Assembly: GCA_021299635.1 (NCBI GenBank)
Contig: JAJTFA010000002.1
Location: 1 to 64,000 of the forward strand
DNA from: Sphingobacteriales bacterium
Lineage (GTDB): Bacteria > Bacteroidota > Bacteroidia > UKL13-3
Direction: 5' to 3'
DNA: 64,000 bases
Of this stretch, positions 33,855 to 42,647 are shown piece by piece; the stretch's first letter is position 1; the number at the start of each line of letters is the position of its first letter. The notes beneath the pieces are model-generated. The model made no database searches. It saw only the letters and a list, made by a program, of their open reading frames with translations, and was not told the DNA's origin. The position numbers and the translations under genes were made by a program.

Positions 33855-34616
33855 ATGCAGGAAAAAGATATCACTACACAAATTTTAGAAAAACTGGCTG
33901 CTATGGAGCACCTCACACACAGCATGTCGGCACAACATCGAATTGGCACCTTAGACTCAGCTTTGCTTCGTAAAACATGTGTTGACCTTTATGAATTGAT
34001 TTTACAAATTGATCATTCAACGGTAACCCTTTCATCAAAATCAGCAACAGCAGAAACTACGCAAATGATCAAGCCTACAAACGAAGAAACAGATACCCAG
34101 GAAGCCCTGCAGCTTTTTGCAGATGAGCAGGTGCATGAATCTCCTGTGAGTTTAATCAATGATATTCCTCCATTCACAGAAGAAGCAAAAACTGAAGTAT
34201 CCTTACCACCTGCTCAAGAAAAAACAATCATAAACCATTCCGTTGAAAAAGCAGAAGAAATAACACCTCCGTTGGTGCAGGAATTAAACCTGAATAAAGG
34301 AGAAGACGAGTTGCTTCATGAAAAAATTGCAAAAACGGTGAGCACACAAACAGACCTTTCGAAAAAATTTCAGTCGAAGGTAGAAAGCCTTAAGTCTGCT
34401 ATTACACTTAACAGAAAAATTGCATTCGTAAATGAGTTGTTTAAGGAAAATACGGTGGATTATGCATCAGCTATTGAAGCACTGAATAATGCGACTGATT
34501 TATCAGACGCTCATCGCATTTTCAGTGATTTAAAATATAATTTTAACTGGGATGAAAACAATGCGCTGGTAAAAGAACTGGAGGCATTGGTTGTGAAACG
34601 CTACCAGGCTTTTTAA
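33855..34616 (+). CDS. Conserved Bacteroidota protein of unknown function
   Basis: A 253-aa soluble protein without signal peptide. Residues 1-65 are helical (EKDITTQILEKLAAMEHLTH). Residues ~65-165 are a low-complexity acidic linker rich in Glu, Thr and Pro. The C-terminal ~80 residues form a compact domain: SLKSAITLNRKIAFVNELFK, then YASAIEALNNATDLSDAHRI and YNFNWDENNALVKELEALVV. I have seen this C-terminal pattern (nRxxFvxELFxgn, with FNWD near the end) in other Bacteroidota proteins of unknown function. It is divergent from tdk and shares overlapping stop codons with the convergent rpoN. Confidence 0.65.
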   Translation: MQEKDITTQILEKLAAMEHLTHSMSAQHRIGTLDSALLRKTCVDLYELILQIDHSTVTLSSKSATAETTQMIKPTNEETDTQEALQLFADEQVHESPVSLINDIPPFTEEAKTEVSLPPAQEKTIINHSVEKAEEITPPLVQELNLNKGEDELLHEKIAKTVSTQTDLSKKFQSKVESLKSAITLNRKIAFVNELFKENTVDYASAIEALNNATDLSDAHRIFSDLKYNFNWDENNALVKELEALVVKRYQAF

Positions 34617-36097
34617 ATTTCTTTACGCATGCGAGCTACCGGAATATTCATTTGTTCACGGTATTTGGCAACCGTTCTGCGCGCTATGGAATAGCCTTTG
34701 TCCTTTAGTATTTCCATCAACCTCTCATCAGGCAAAGGTTTTCTTTTGTCCTCAGCTTCAATAGCATCTTTCAGAATTTTCTTTACTTCCCTGCTGCTCA
34801 CCTCTTCTCCATCTTCAGTTTGTATGCCCTCGCTAAAGAAAAATTTAAGTGGTATGACGCCATACTCTGTTTGTACATACTTGCTGTTTGCTACACGCGA
34901 AATAGTTGATATATCCAAACCTACCTGCTCAGCAATATCTTTTAAAATCATGGGCCGCAAACGGGTTTCATCTCCTGTTTCAAAATAGGCATATTGGTAT
35001 CGCAAAATTGCATTCATGGTTAGCAGCAATGTTTGCTGACGCTGTCTGATGGAATCTATAAACCAGCGGGCACTATCCAGTTTCTGCTTAATAAACTGAA
35101 CTGTTTCTTTTAATTCCTTTGATGGCTTAGCGGCCTCATCATAACTCTTCAGGGTTTCCATGTAATTTCTGCTAATACGCAAATCAGGAGCATTACGAGA
35201 GTTAAGCTGCACCTCTAACTTACCATCGTGTTCAACCAGAATAAAATCGGGTATGATATATTGTGGTTTAGAATCCGACATGCTTTCGCCCGGTTTGGGA
35301 TTTAAATGTGTAATTACCTGTATAGCCTCCTTCAGTTCGTCATCTGAAATTTTTAGTTGCTTACACAACTTGTCATAGTGTTTTTTGGTAAAGTCGTCAA
35401 AGTAATCCCTAAGCATATCTTCTGCCAACCTCACCCATTTTTTCTGATGGTCTTTACGTTTAAGCTGAAGGAGCAAACACTCCTGCAATGACGTGGCTGC
35501 TATACCAGCAGGATCAAGATTTTGTATTTTATGTAAACAACCCCTCATTTCCTCAAGTTCTGCTTCAATGTTCATAGAAAAAGCCAGGTCATTTTGAATG
35601 GCCTCCAGCGGCCTGCGCAGATAACCATCATCATCAATGGTACCAATTATTTGTTTGCCAATCATTTCCTCCCGCTCATCATCGGCAATGGCATTAAACT
35701 GTTCCAGCAACGATTCGTGAAAAGTAGCTGTTTCGGCCAATGGTGTTTCTTTGCGCTCTTCATCTCCTTCATCGCTCAGATGAAAACCCTCTGCATCATA
35801 ATCATCATTCACATATTCTTTAACATCCAGTGTTTCGTCTACCAGATAATCCTCTACCGAAACATTTTCTTCCGGCTCTGAATCTTCATTGATTTCATTG
35901 TCTTTAAGCGCCTCTGTTTTAGAAATATCTTCATGGGCATCAATATCATCTGCCTTTACCAAAGCAGGATTTTCCATCAATTCTTCCTCAACCCGCTGCA
36001 CCAAATCAATGGAATTAAGTTGCAATAACTTAATAAACTGAATCTGCTGCGGAGACAGTTTCTGAAGAAGTTTCTGCTGTAGTCCCTGTTTTAACAT
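34613..36097 (-). CDS. rpoN: RNA polymerase sigma-54 factor
   Basis: A 494-aa sigma-54 protein. Region I is the activator-responsive N-terminus (QGLQQKLLQKLSPQQIQFIK, then LLQLNSIDLVQRVEEELMEN). Region II is an acidic stretch (~50-125, many Asp/Glu). The core-binding domain follows, then the DNA-binding domain (STISRVANSKYVQTEYGVIP, then LKFFFSEGIQ). The RpoN box ARRTVAKYRE is at ~472-481. It directs transcription from -24/-12 promoters with enhancer-binding activators. No such activator is in the window. Its TAA overlaps the stop of the convergent unknown gene by 4 bp. All regions are intact. Confidence 0.95.
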   Translation of the reverse strand: MLKQGLQQKLLQKLSPQQIQFIKLLQLNSIDLVQRVEEELMENPALVKADDIDAHEDISKTEALKDNEINEDSEPEENVSVEDYLVDETLDVKEYVNDDYDAEGFHLSDEGDEERKETPLAETATFHESLLEQFNAIADDEREEMIGKQIIGTIDDDGYLRRPLEAIQNDLAFSMNIEAELEEMRGCLHKIQNLDPAGIAATSLQECLLLQLKRKDHQKKWVRLAEDMLRDYFDDFTKKHYDKLCKQLKISDDELKEAIQVITHLNPKPGESMSDSKPQYIIPDFILVEHDGKLEVQLNSRNAPDLRISRNYMETLKSYDEAAKPSKELKETVQFIKQKLDSARWFIDSIRQRQQTLLLTMNAILRYQYAYFETGDETRLRPMILKDIAEQVGLDISTISRVANSKYVQTEYGVIPLKFFFSEGIQTEDGEEVSSREVKKILKDAIEAEDKRKPLPDERLMEILKDKGYSIARRTVAKYREQMNIPVARMRKEI

Positions 36098-36143
36098 AAC
36101 CCTGCTACACTAAAAATAATGCCAAATACCTTTTTCAGCACAC

Positions 36144-36170
36144 TTGCCTTGCTAAATATTTGTATTTTCG
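36144..36170 (+). promoter_or_regulatory. Promoter of asnS
   Basis: TATTTTCG at 36163-36170, one mismatch from TAnnTTTG, is preceded by TTG at 36144-36146 with a 16-bp spacer. The predicted start near 36176 puts the asnS ATG at 36199 about 23 nt into the transcript. This argues against a longer TTG start at 36160. Confidence 0.5.
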
Positions 36171-36198
36171 CACTTTAAAATTCAAACAAACATACAAA

Positions 36199-37713
36199 AT
36201 GTATATCAAAGATTTGGGTTTATATGAGGGGAAAGAGGTTACCCTGAAAGGCTGGGCAGCTAATAAAAGAGAAAGCAAGGGTCTGGTTTTTATTATTGTA
36301 CGAGATGGCTCAGGGTTATGCCAAACTGTAGTAGATGCAAGTAAGGTAGCTGAAGATATTTTTGAGGCTGCACGAAAAGTAACACTGGAAACATCACTGA
36401 TAATTAGCGGAATAGTGGTTAAAGATGAGCGCCAGGTTGGCGGATTTGAGCTGCAGGCAAGTCATGTTGAAATTATTCAAACCGCTGTAGATTACCCGAT
36501 AGCAAAAAAAGAACATGGTGTTGATTTTTTAATGGATCATCGCCACCTATGGCTGCGCAGCCAGCGGCAATGGTCCATAATGCGCATACGCAACAGAATT
36601 ATTTTTTCCATTCACCAATTTTTTCAGGAAGATGGATTTGTACAAATGGATGCCCCTATTTTTACCGGTAATGCCTGCGAAGGAACTACCAATTTATTTG
36701 AAACAGAATATTATGGCGAGCAAGCATACCTTTCTCAATCAGGCCAGCTCTATGGAGAAGCAATGGCTATGGCCATGGGAAAAATTTACACTTTCGGACC
36801 AACGTTTCGGGCAGAAAAATCTAAAACACGCAGGCATCTTTCTGAATTTTGGATGATTGAACCCGAGATGGCGTTTTATGACATATTTGACAATATGGAT
36901 TTGATTGAACGTTTCCTTAGGAGAGTGGTGAGTGATGTGTTACAAACATGCAAAACAGAACTGGAAATCATTGGCAGAAACACCTCCGTTTTAGAAAATA
37001 TTATTAAACCGTTTCCACGTTTAACATACGATGAGGCCGTTAGTATTATAAAAGGAGAAAAAGAGGTAAACGGCAAAAATGCCATTACGTCACTTGAAAC
37101 GGAGTTGGAAGTGGTGAAGAAACGCATTGATGAAATACATGCAGAGATAAAAGAACGTGAAGAAAAAATAAAAACCCCCGGCATGAAAAAGGGTGAAATA
37201 GGATTTAATCAGGCTAAAATTGATAAGTTAAAGCAGGAGTTGGATGATATGGAGGAACAGGCACGCAATATTCCGCAATGGCTAAACAGCGCTAAAACAT
37301 TTGAATACGGAAATGATTTCGGAGGCAGTGACGAAACCGTGCTAACACGATTGTTTGATGTACCCATTATGGTATACAACTGGCCACATGCCGTTAAGGC
37401 CTTTTATTTAAAGCGCGATCCGAACGATAGCCGCTTTGCCCGAGGCGTAGATACACTTGCTCCTGAAGGCTATGGTGAAATTGTTGGTGGTGGAGAGCGT
37501 GAAACAGACGAACAATTGCTTATTGAAAAAATTAACGAGCATGAGCTACCTATGCAAGCTTTTGAATGGTATCTTGATTTGAGAAGATATGGTGCCGTGC
37601 CGCATGCAGGCTTTGGCTTAGGTCTTGAGCGCTTGGTAACTTGGATCTGTAAATTGCCTCATGTGCGTGAAAGTATTCCTTTCCCGCGCATGTACGGAAG
37701 ACTACTGCCTTGA
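36199..37713 (+). CDS. asnS: Asparaginyl-tRNA synthetase with a coiled-coil insertion
   Basis: A 504-aa class IIb synthetase. The OB-fold anticodon domain is EVTLKGWAANKRESKGLVFI (~12-31). Motif 2 is FRAEKSKTRRHLSEFWMIEP (~213-232), and motif 3 is GFGLGLERLVTWICKLPHVR near the end. Between about residues 290 and 370 there is an extra charged helical segment (TSLETELEVVKKRIDEIHAE, then QAKIDKLKQELDDMEEQARN) predicted to form an antiparallel coiled coil. This ~80-residue insertion is absent from the E. coli enzyme. The start ATG 36199 (MYIKDLGLYEGKEVTL) is chosen because it fits the family N-terminus and lies downstream of the promoter. It is coupled to the DUF4421 gene through TTGA. Confidence 0.93.
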   Translation: MYIKDLGLYEGKEVTLKGWAANKRESKGLVFIIVRDGSGLCQTVVDASKVAEDIFEAARKVTLETSLIISGIVVKDERQVGGFELQASHVEIIQTAVDYPIAKKEHGVDFLMDHRHLWLRSQRQWSIMRIRNRIIFSIHQFFQEDGFVQMDAPIFTGNACEGTTNLFETEYYGEQAYLSQSGQLYGEAMAMAMGKIYTFGPTFRAEKSKTRRHLSEFWMIEPEMAFYDIFDNMDLIERFLRRVVSDVLQTCKTELEIIGRNTSVLENIIKPFPRLTYDEAVSIIKGEKEVNGKNAITSLETELEVVKKRIDEIHAEIKEREEKIKTPGMKKGEIGFNQAKIDKLKQELDDMEEQARNIPQWLNSAKTFEYGNDFGGSDETVLTRLFDVPIMVYNWPHAVKAFYLKRDPNDSRFARGVDTLAPEGYGEIVGGGERETDEQLLIEKINEHELPMQAFEWYLDLRRYGAVPHAGFGLGLERLVTWICKLPHVRESIPFPRMYGRLLP

Positions 37714-38702
37714 TAAAGCATTACCTAATACCGGTTTTTCTTTTTACTGCAATGGCAGCCGCTGCGCAAACAGCCGGCAACGCTGATACATTGTATATCA
37801 AACAGTTTCAAAAACAGAATAATATTCAGGTAAATGCCTGGAATACCGATGTCGACTTTATTCTTAATCCTCAACTAAAAAATAAAGATTTTTCTGTTCG
37901 CATTTCTCCAAATGTGCGCAACCAAATTGGATTCTCATTTGGGTTAAAGAAGGTAACATTATTCATAGGTGGTCAAATTCCAGGAACCGATTTAAATACC
38001 AATCCATACGGCAAAACGCGTTTTATAGATCTCTCATTTGGTTATTTTAAAAACCGCTGGGGTGGTGAAATTTATTATCGCAATTTTGATGGACTATACA
38101 GAGCAGCTACTGATGCTTCTCCCATACAAGCATTGCCCAATACACGACTCACAAATTATGGTTTAAGCTTATTTTATGCGCTTAACAAACGCTTCTCTTA
38201 TCGCTCTGCCATTTCTCAGCAAGAACAACAACGCATTTCGTCCGGCTCATTTGTGCTGCTTGGCAATATGCACCACCGTAGCCTGGTTTCCGGCAGTTCT
38301 GTTATTCCTTCTTCAATCGATTCAATAGATAACTTTGGTAGTCTTACCAGCTTAATTGATATTCGGTTTTTTACACTCAACATTCGTCCTGGATATGGAC
38401 ATAATTTTGTGTTTAATAACGGCCTGTACTTTATTTCACCTTCTGTATTTGCAGGTGCCGGCATCGGTACATACGAGTATCTGGCAAAAGCAGGCCGCTT
38501 TGATGGCTTTAGTGCAGATTTTGATTTTCATGCCAAACTAACTGCAGGTATTAACCACCATAAATGGTTTGCCAGTATGTTTGTAGTATATGACCGAAGC
38601 CTGAATGTGTTTAATACCAAACAGGTATCTTTACAAACCATTAGTTATGGCATCAATCTAGGCGTTCGCTTGAATAGTTTTTTCCGCATTAAATGGCTGT
38701 AA
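37710..38702 (+). CDS. DUF4421-like outer-membrane beta-barrel protein
   Basis: A 330-aa exported protein with TTG start at 37710 overlapping the asnS stop, and signal peptide LIPVFLFTAMAAAAQ. The mature part alternates short amphipathic strands (FSVRISPNVRNQIGFSFGLK, KNRWGGEIYYRNFDGLY) and ends in an aromatic-rich strand, FFRIKWL, as barrel proteins do. It matches my memory of the Bacteroidota DUF4421 family; function is unknown. It overlaps the next outer-membrane gene by 10 bp, so the two are probably made together. Confidence 0.72.
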   Translation: MIKHYLIPVFLFTAMAAAAQTAGNADTLYIKQFQKQNNIQVNAWNTDVDFILNPQLKNKDFSVRISPNVRNQIGFSFGLKKVTLFIGGQIPGTDLNTNPYGKTRFIDLSFGYFKNRWGGEIYYRNFDGLYRAATDASPIQALPNTRLTNYGLSLFYALNKRFSYRSAISQQEQQRISSGSFVLLGNMHHRSLVSGSSVIPSSIDSIDNFGSLTSLIDIRFFTLNIRPGYGHNFVFNNGLYFISPSVFAGAGIGTYEYLAKAGRFDGFSADFDFHAKLTAGINHHKWFASMFVVYDRSLNVFNTKQVSLQTISYGINLGVRLNSFFRIKWL

Positions 38703-39835
38703 ACACAAAATATTCCCTTGCATTTTTTCTGCTCATTTTATGCAGCAGTAAAATGTTTGCTCAAAAGCAATATTTCATTAGGCGCACATTGGATTGGGGA
38801 TATAAGATTGTTCAGGGCGATTCAACCAAACCGCATAAAAAATATTTCCTTGTTATTCCCTTGTTCTCATATAGGCCCGAAACACGATGGAATATGGGGG
38901 TTTCCACCTCATATATTTTCAGGTCAAAAAATAATGATACAGTCACGCGGCCTTCTGCAATAAGGGTTAATATGGCCTACACACAAAACAATCAGTATTC
39001 GGTTAGGCCGCAAGTTGAGTATTTTTCAAAGGCAAATAAAATCAATATCAGAGCCCAATATTTATTTACCGATTTTACAGAATATTTCTGGGGTGTTGGC
39101 AACAATATGCCATTAGACGATAGAGAACAATACAGTTTCAGGCTTCACCGTTTAAATATAAGAGTAGGATATTTGCTTACCCCTTCATTTTATGCAGGCC
39201 TGCAATACCACTATGAACAGATGTTTGACATTAACGCACCCATGGCAGGTATCTTACGTTCAGGTAATTTTGAAGGTGCAGGCGGTTACTTGGCTTCCGG
39301 CATTGGCCCTACCATTTATTATGATAGCAGAGACAATATCTTTTTTCCGTTTAAGGGCAGTTTTATTGAGTTATCGGCCTGTTTTTATAATTCGGCCTTA
39401 GGCAGCAATTACAAATTCACAGGACTAGCACTTGATGCACGCAAATACATTCGCCTGTGGAATGAAAATGTGCTGGCAGCACAGCTGATTTGGCAAAGCA
39501 CGGTCGGAAATGTTCCTTTCAGAATGCTTCCTGCCGTAGGCAATGAAAATTTTATGCGCGGGTATTACAACGGCAGATTTCGGGATAATAACCTACTGAC
39601 CGCTCAGGCTGAACTTCGTAAAACCGTTTGGGGGCCTTTTTCTATTGCAGCTTTTGGTGGATTGGGAGGAGTAAACGCAAGTGCTAAAAATATTTTTAAT
39701 AATCAACAACTTAATCTGGGGCTTGGACTGCGCATGAAAGCCATACCCAGAGAACGGATGAATATGCGCTTTGATATGAGCTGGATGGGTGATGGCAGCC
39801 GAGCAATATATATCACTATGAATGAGGCTTTTTAA
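38693..39835 (+). CDS. BamA/TamA-family (D15-like) outer-membrane barrel without POTRA domains
   Basis: A 380-aa protein with signal peptide SLAFFLLILCSSKMFAQ. The mature protein is a 16-strand-like barrel: GPTIYYDSRDNIFFPFKGSF followed by IELSACFYNS is the classic D15 strand-turn pattern (Y-x-D-x-R-D-N), and NFMRGYYNGRFRDNNLL contains the R-G-Y/F loop motif of the Omp85 superfamily. No POTRA repeats precede the barrel, so it differs from the true BamA at 55680. Such short members are often outer-membrane lipase or translocator relatives of unknown substrate. It overlaps DUF4421 by 10 bp. Confidence 0.78.
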   Translation: MAVNTKYSLAFFLLILCSSKMFAQKQYFIRRTLDWGYKIVQGDSTKPHKKYFLVIPLFSYRPETRWNMGVSTSYIFRSKNNDTVTRPSAIRVNMAYTQNNQYSVRPQVEYFSKANKINIRAQYLFTDFTEYFWGVGNNMPLDDREQYSFRLHRLNIRVGYLLTPSFYAGLQYHYEQMFDINAPMAGILRSGNFEGAGGYLASGIGPTIYYDSRDNIFFPFKGSFIELSACFYNSALGSNYKFTGLALDARKYIRLWNENVLAAQLIWQSTVGNVPFRMLPAVGNENFMRGYYNGRFRDNNLLTAQAELRKTVWGPFSIAAFGGLGGVNASAKNIFNNQQLNLGLGLRMKAIPRERMNMRFDMSWMGDGSRAIYITMNEAF

Positions 39836-39944
39836 GATTTTGAAATGTGTAGATTTTATCGACATTTGCACCCGCTAAATTTTTACACCGCTGAATAATA
39901 TAATTGATATTAAGCCGCTCCTGCTGGCATCTAAAGCTCCAAAC

Positions 39945-40901
39945 GTGGTTATTACAACACACCATAAACCGGATGCCGATGCATTGGGCTCATCTTTGGG
40001 CTTATATAACTTTTTGCTTCAACTCAATATCCGCGCCACAGTTTTAACGCCTACAGATTATGGCAGCTTTTTAAAATGGCTACCAGGAGAAAATACGGTT
40101 ATTAATTTTGAAGATGAAAGAATACGGGGAGCTGAGTTAGTAGAGAAAGCAAACATCGTTTTTTGCCTTGATTTTAATGCCCTTAAACGTATTAACGAGT
40201 TGGGAGATTTAGTGCGTGCATCTGCTGCAAAAAAGGTGATGATAGATCACCATCTGGAACCGGAAACATTTGCAGATTTTGGTTTGCACACCACTCAGGC
40301 AAGCTCTACATGCGAACTTGTTTTTCATTTCATTGAGCAACTGGGAGAGGTTAAAAAAATAACCCCTGATGTAGCTTCCTGCCTCTATGCAGGGATAATG
40401 ACAGATACTGCCTCATTTAAACACAGCAGCACTTATCCAAGCACACATCGTGTGGCTGCGGTCTTACTTGAAAAAGGTGCTGTTCCCAATAAAATATTTG
40501 AATCTATTTATGATAATTACTCGGCAAACAGAACCCGCTTTATTGGTTATTGCCTGAGTGAAAAACTTCAAATACTTGAAGAATATAATACAGCCTTAAT
40601 TTGCGTAAATGCCGGTGAATTAAAAAAATTTGAAATAATTACCGGAGATACCGAAGGATTGGTTAATTATGGTTTAAGTATAAAAGGAATTAAACTATCA
40701 GCGTTGATCATTGATCGCACCGTGCTGCGCAAGATGTCTTTCAGAGCCAAGGGCAGTTTTCCTGCAAACGAGTTTGCAAGACAATATTTTAATGGTGGTG
40801 GTCATTTCAGCGCTGCCGGTGGCGAAAGCCCCGCCGCACTTGAAGAAGTTGAAAACCAATTTAAATCTGCATTAAAAGCATACAAACACCTGCTTGTTTA
40901 A
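39945..40901 (+). CDS. DHH/DHHA1 phosphoesterase, NrnA-like (start uncertain)
   Basis: At least 318 aa. DHH motifs are ITTHHKPDADALGSSLGL (motif I), IVFCLDFNALK, MIDHHLEPETFADFG (motif III) and AGIMTDTASFKHSSTYPSTH (motif IV). The DHHA1 domain ends GGGHFSAAGGES. The family includes NrnA nanoRNases and pAp phosphatases, which degrade 2-5-nt RNAs or pAp/c-di-AMP products. From GTG 39945 the protein begins directly in the first beta strand. The frame is open upstream to a TAA at 39876-39878 and encodes a plausible missing N-terminal helix (IIDIKPLLLASKAPNV), but with no ATG, GTG or TTG in it. Confidence 0.88.
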   Translation: MVITTHHKPDADALGSSLGLYNFLLQLNIRATVLTPTDYGSFLKWLPGENTVINFEDERIRGAELVEKANIVFCLDFNALKRINELGDLVRASAAKKVMIDHHLEPETFADFGLHTTQASSTCELVFHFIEQLGEVKKITPDVASCLYAGIMTDTASFKHSSTYPSTHRVAAVLLEKGAVPNKIFESIYDNYSANRTRFIGYCLSEKLQILEEYNTALICVNAGELKKFEIITGDTEGLVNYGLSIKGIKLSALIIDRTVLRKMSFRAKGSFPANEFARQYFNGGGHFSAAGGESPAALEEVENQFKSALKAYKHLLV

Positions 40902-40943
40902 TTAACTTGCAGCCATTAATATTAAAACACGACTAACAAATAC

Positions 40944-41780
40944 ATGAAAAAATCAATTTATCTTTTTGCTGCTGTTGCAGCTTTTTTTGCCTCTTGCGGC
41001 AACAAACTGGAAAATACTGAGTCTGGTGTACAATATCAGATTTTTGACCATAATGAAAATGAGCGCATGCCACAAGCAGGTGAGATGCTGTTGCTTAATT
41101 TCAAAATGGCTATTGAATCCAATGATTCTCTGATGATGGAAACCTTTACCGATAATCAGCCACGTTATATTCCTGCAGATGAAGCTTCGCTTAAAGAGGT
41201 TTTTGCAAAACTAGCCAAAGGTGATAGTGCTGTTGCATTTATAAATGCCGATACACTTTATCAAAGAAGTTTTGGAATGCCTAAGCCGGAAAACCTGAAA
41301 GCTGGTGAACGCGTGAAAATGATTATGAAGTTGGTTGATATATTTAATCAGGGTGAGATGGAAAAGAAACGCATGGAGCAAATTAATGAGCTTAAAACAA
41401 AAGACTCTTTGGCACTATCAGGCTACGTCTCAACTTTGCAAAATGTTCAGCAAACTACAAGTGGTTTGCGTTATGTTGCAGAAAAAGAAGGAACGGGAAA
41501 ACAAGCAAAAAAAGGTAGCAGAGTTAATGTAAAGTACAAAGGTTATTTTATGAATGGCGAAGTATTTGATCAGAATATGGATAAAGATGAACCGTTTGAA
41601 TTTGTAGTAGGACTAGGCCAGGTTATTCCAGGTTGGGATGAAGGCTTATCATTAATGAAAGAAGGTGCACGTTACAAAATGATTATCCCTTGGCCATTGG
41701 CATATGGCGAAAGAGGAATGGGCCCGATTTTACCATGCACCAGTCTTATTTTTGATGTAGAATTGGTTAAAGTAAACTAA
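40944..41780 (+). CDS. FKBP-type peptidyl-prolyl isomerase lipoprotein
   Basis: A 278-aa protein with a lipoprotein signal (LFAAVAAFFASC, Cys18). Residues ~165-278 are a full FKBP domain: GSRVNVKYKGYFMNGEVFDQ, FVVGLGQVIPGWDEGLSLMK and GARYKMIIPWPLAYGERGMG. Residues ~25-135 look like a second, degenerate FKBP fold (SGVQYQIFDHNENERMPQAG, then LKAGERVKMIMKLVDI) joined by a charged helix. It is likely an envelope-attached folding factor. The next FKBP gene starts 7 bp after its stop, so they form a unit. Confidence 0.9.
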   Translation: MKKSIYLFAAVAAFFASCGNKLENTESGVQYQIFDHNENERMPQAGEMLLLNFKMAIESNDSLMMETFTDNQPRYIPADEASLKEVFAKLAKGDSAVAFINADTLYQRSFGMPKPENLKAGERVKMIMKLVDIFNQGEMEKKRMEQINELKTKDSLALSGYVSTLQNVQQTTSGLRYVAEKEGTGKQAKKGSRVNVKYKGYFMNGEVFDQNMDKDEPFEFVVGLGQVIPGWDEGLSLMKEGARYKMIIPWPLAYGERGMGPILPCTSLIFDVELVKVN

Positions 41781-41787
41781 TAAGCAT

Positions 41788-42612
41788 ATGAAAAAAGTTG
41801 GCTTATTCTTAATGCTTTTTGCTGCCGTTGGTGTTCAGGCTCAGAAAAAGGCATCACCCGCTAAAACAAAAATTTTTAATCCAGAACTGAACAAGGAATA
41901 TACCACCACATCGGGCCTTAAGTATAAAATTGTTCAAAAAGGAAACGGCCCTAGAGCCGAAAACGGTGCAATGGTTTTTGTACATTACGTGGGTACGCTT
42001 ACCAATGGAACTAAATTCGACAGCTCTCGCGATAGGGGTCAGCCTTTTTCCTTTAAACTTGGAACGGGCGGGGTAATAAAAGGATGGGATGAAGGAATTG
42101 CCCTGCTTAAAGTAGGTGATAAAGCCATACTAACAGTGCCTCCGCAACTGGGATACGGGGAAATGAACATGGGAACAATTCCGCCAAATTCAACCCTGAT
42201 TTTTGAAGTGGAATTAATGGATATAAAATTGCCCACTCAACCCTGGAAACTTTCCAATACAGATACCGTTTCCACGCCAAGTGGTCTTAAATACATTGTA
42301 GTGAGCCGCAATACCGATGCCACAGCTGTACAGGCAGAATCAGGCAAAACGGTTAGTGTGCATTATACCGGCTTCTTGCTTAATGGCAAAGTGTTTGATT
42401 CTTCATACGATAGAGGACAACCCATTGCTTTCCCTTTAGGTCAGGGCAATGTAATTAAAGGCTGGGAAGAGGGTATAAAACTTATGAAAACAGGTGACAA
42501 AATACGCCTGATTATTCCTGCTGAGTTGGGCTACGGTGCGGCAGGAAGGCCTCCTGTTATTCCTCAAAATGCAACCCTGCTTTTTGATTGTGAGCTTATA
42601 AGCATTCAATAA
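41788..42612 (+). CDS. Exported FKBP-type peptidyl-prolyl isomerase with two FKBP domains
   Basis: A 274-aa protein with signal peptide LFLMLFAAVGVQAQ. Domain 1 (~35-150) has VHYVGTLTNGTKFDSSRDRG, GGVIKGWDEGIALLKVGDKA and PQLGYGEMNMGTIPPNSTLI. Domain 2 (~165-274) has VHYTGFLLNGKVFDSSYDRG, GNVIKGWEEGIKLMKTGDK and ELGYGAAGRPPVIPQNATLL. Both carry the aromatic FKBP active-site residues (Y, F/D, W, Y), so both may be active. It is a periplasmic partner of the preceding FKBP lipoprotein, likely arising by duplication. Confidence 0.92.
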   Translation: MKKVGLFLMLFAAVGVQAQKKASPAKTKIFNPELNKEYTTTSGLKYKIVQKGNGPRAENGAMVFVHYVGTLTNGTKFDSSRDRGQPFSFKLGTGGVIKGWDEGIALLKVGDKAILTVPPQLGYGEMNMGTIPPNSTLIFEVELMDIKLPTQPWKLSNTDTVSTPSGLKYIVVSRNTDATAVQAESGKTVSVHYTGFLLNGKVFDSSYDRGQPIAFPLGQGNVIKGWEEGIKLMKTGDKIRLIIPAELGYGAAGRPPVIPQNATLLFDCELISIQ

Positions 42613-42647
42613 TCAGCGAAAGTTTGCCTTAACATAAGCTGTTGCAG

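Noticed and set aside
36160-36198. Longer TTG start for asnS
   Set aside because: It lies on the likely promoter and adds 13 residues not expected in the family.
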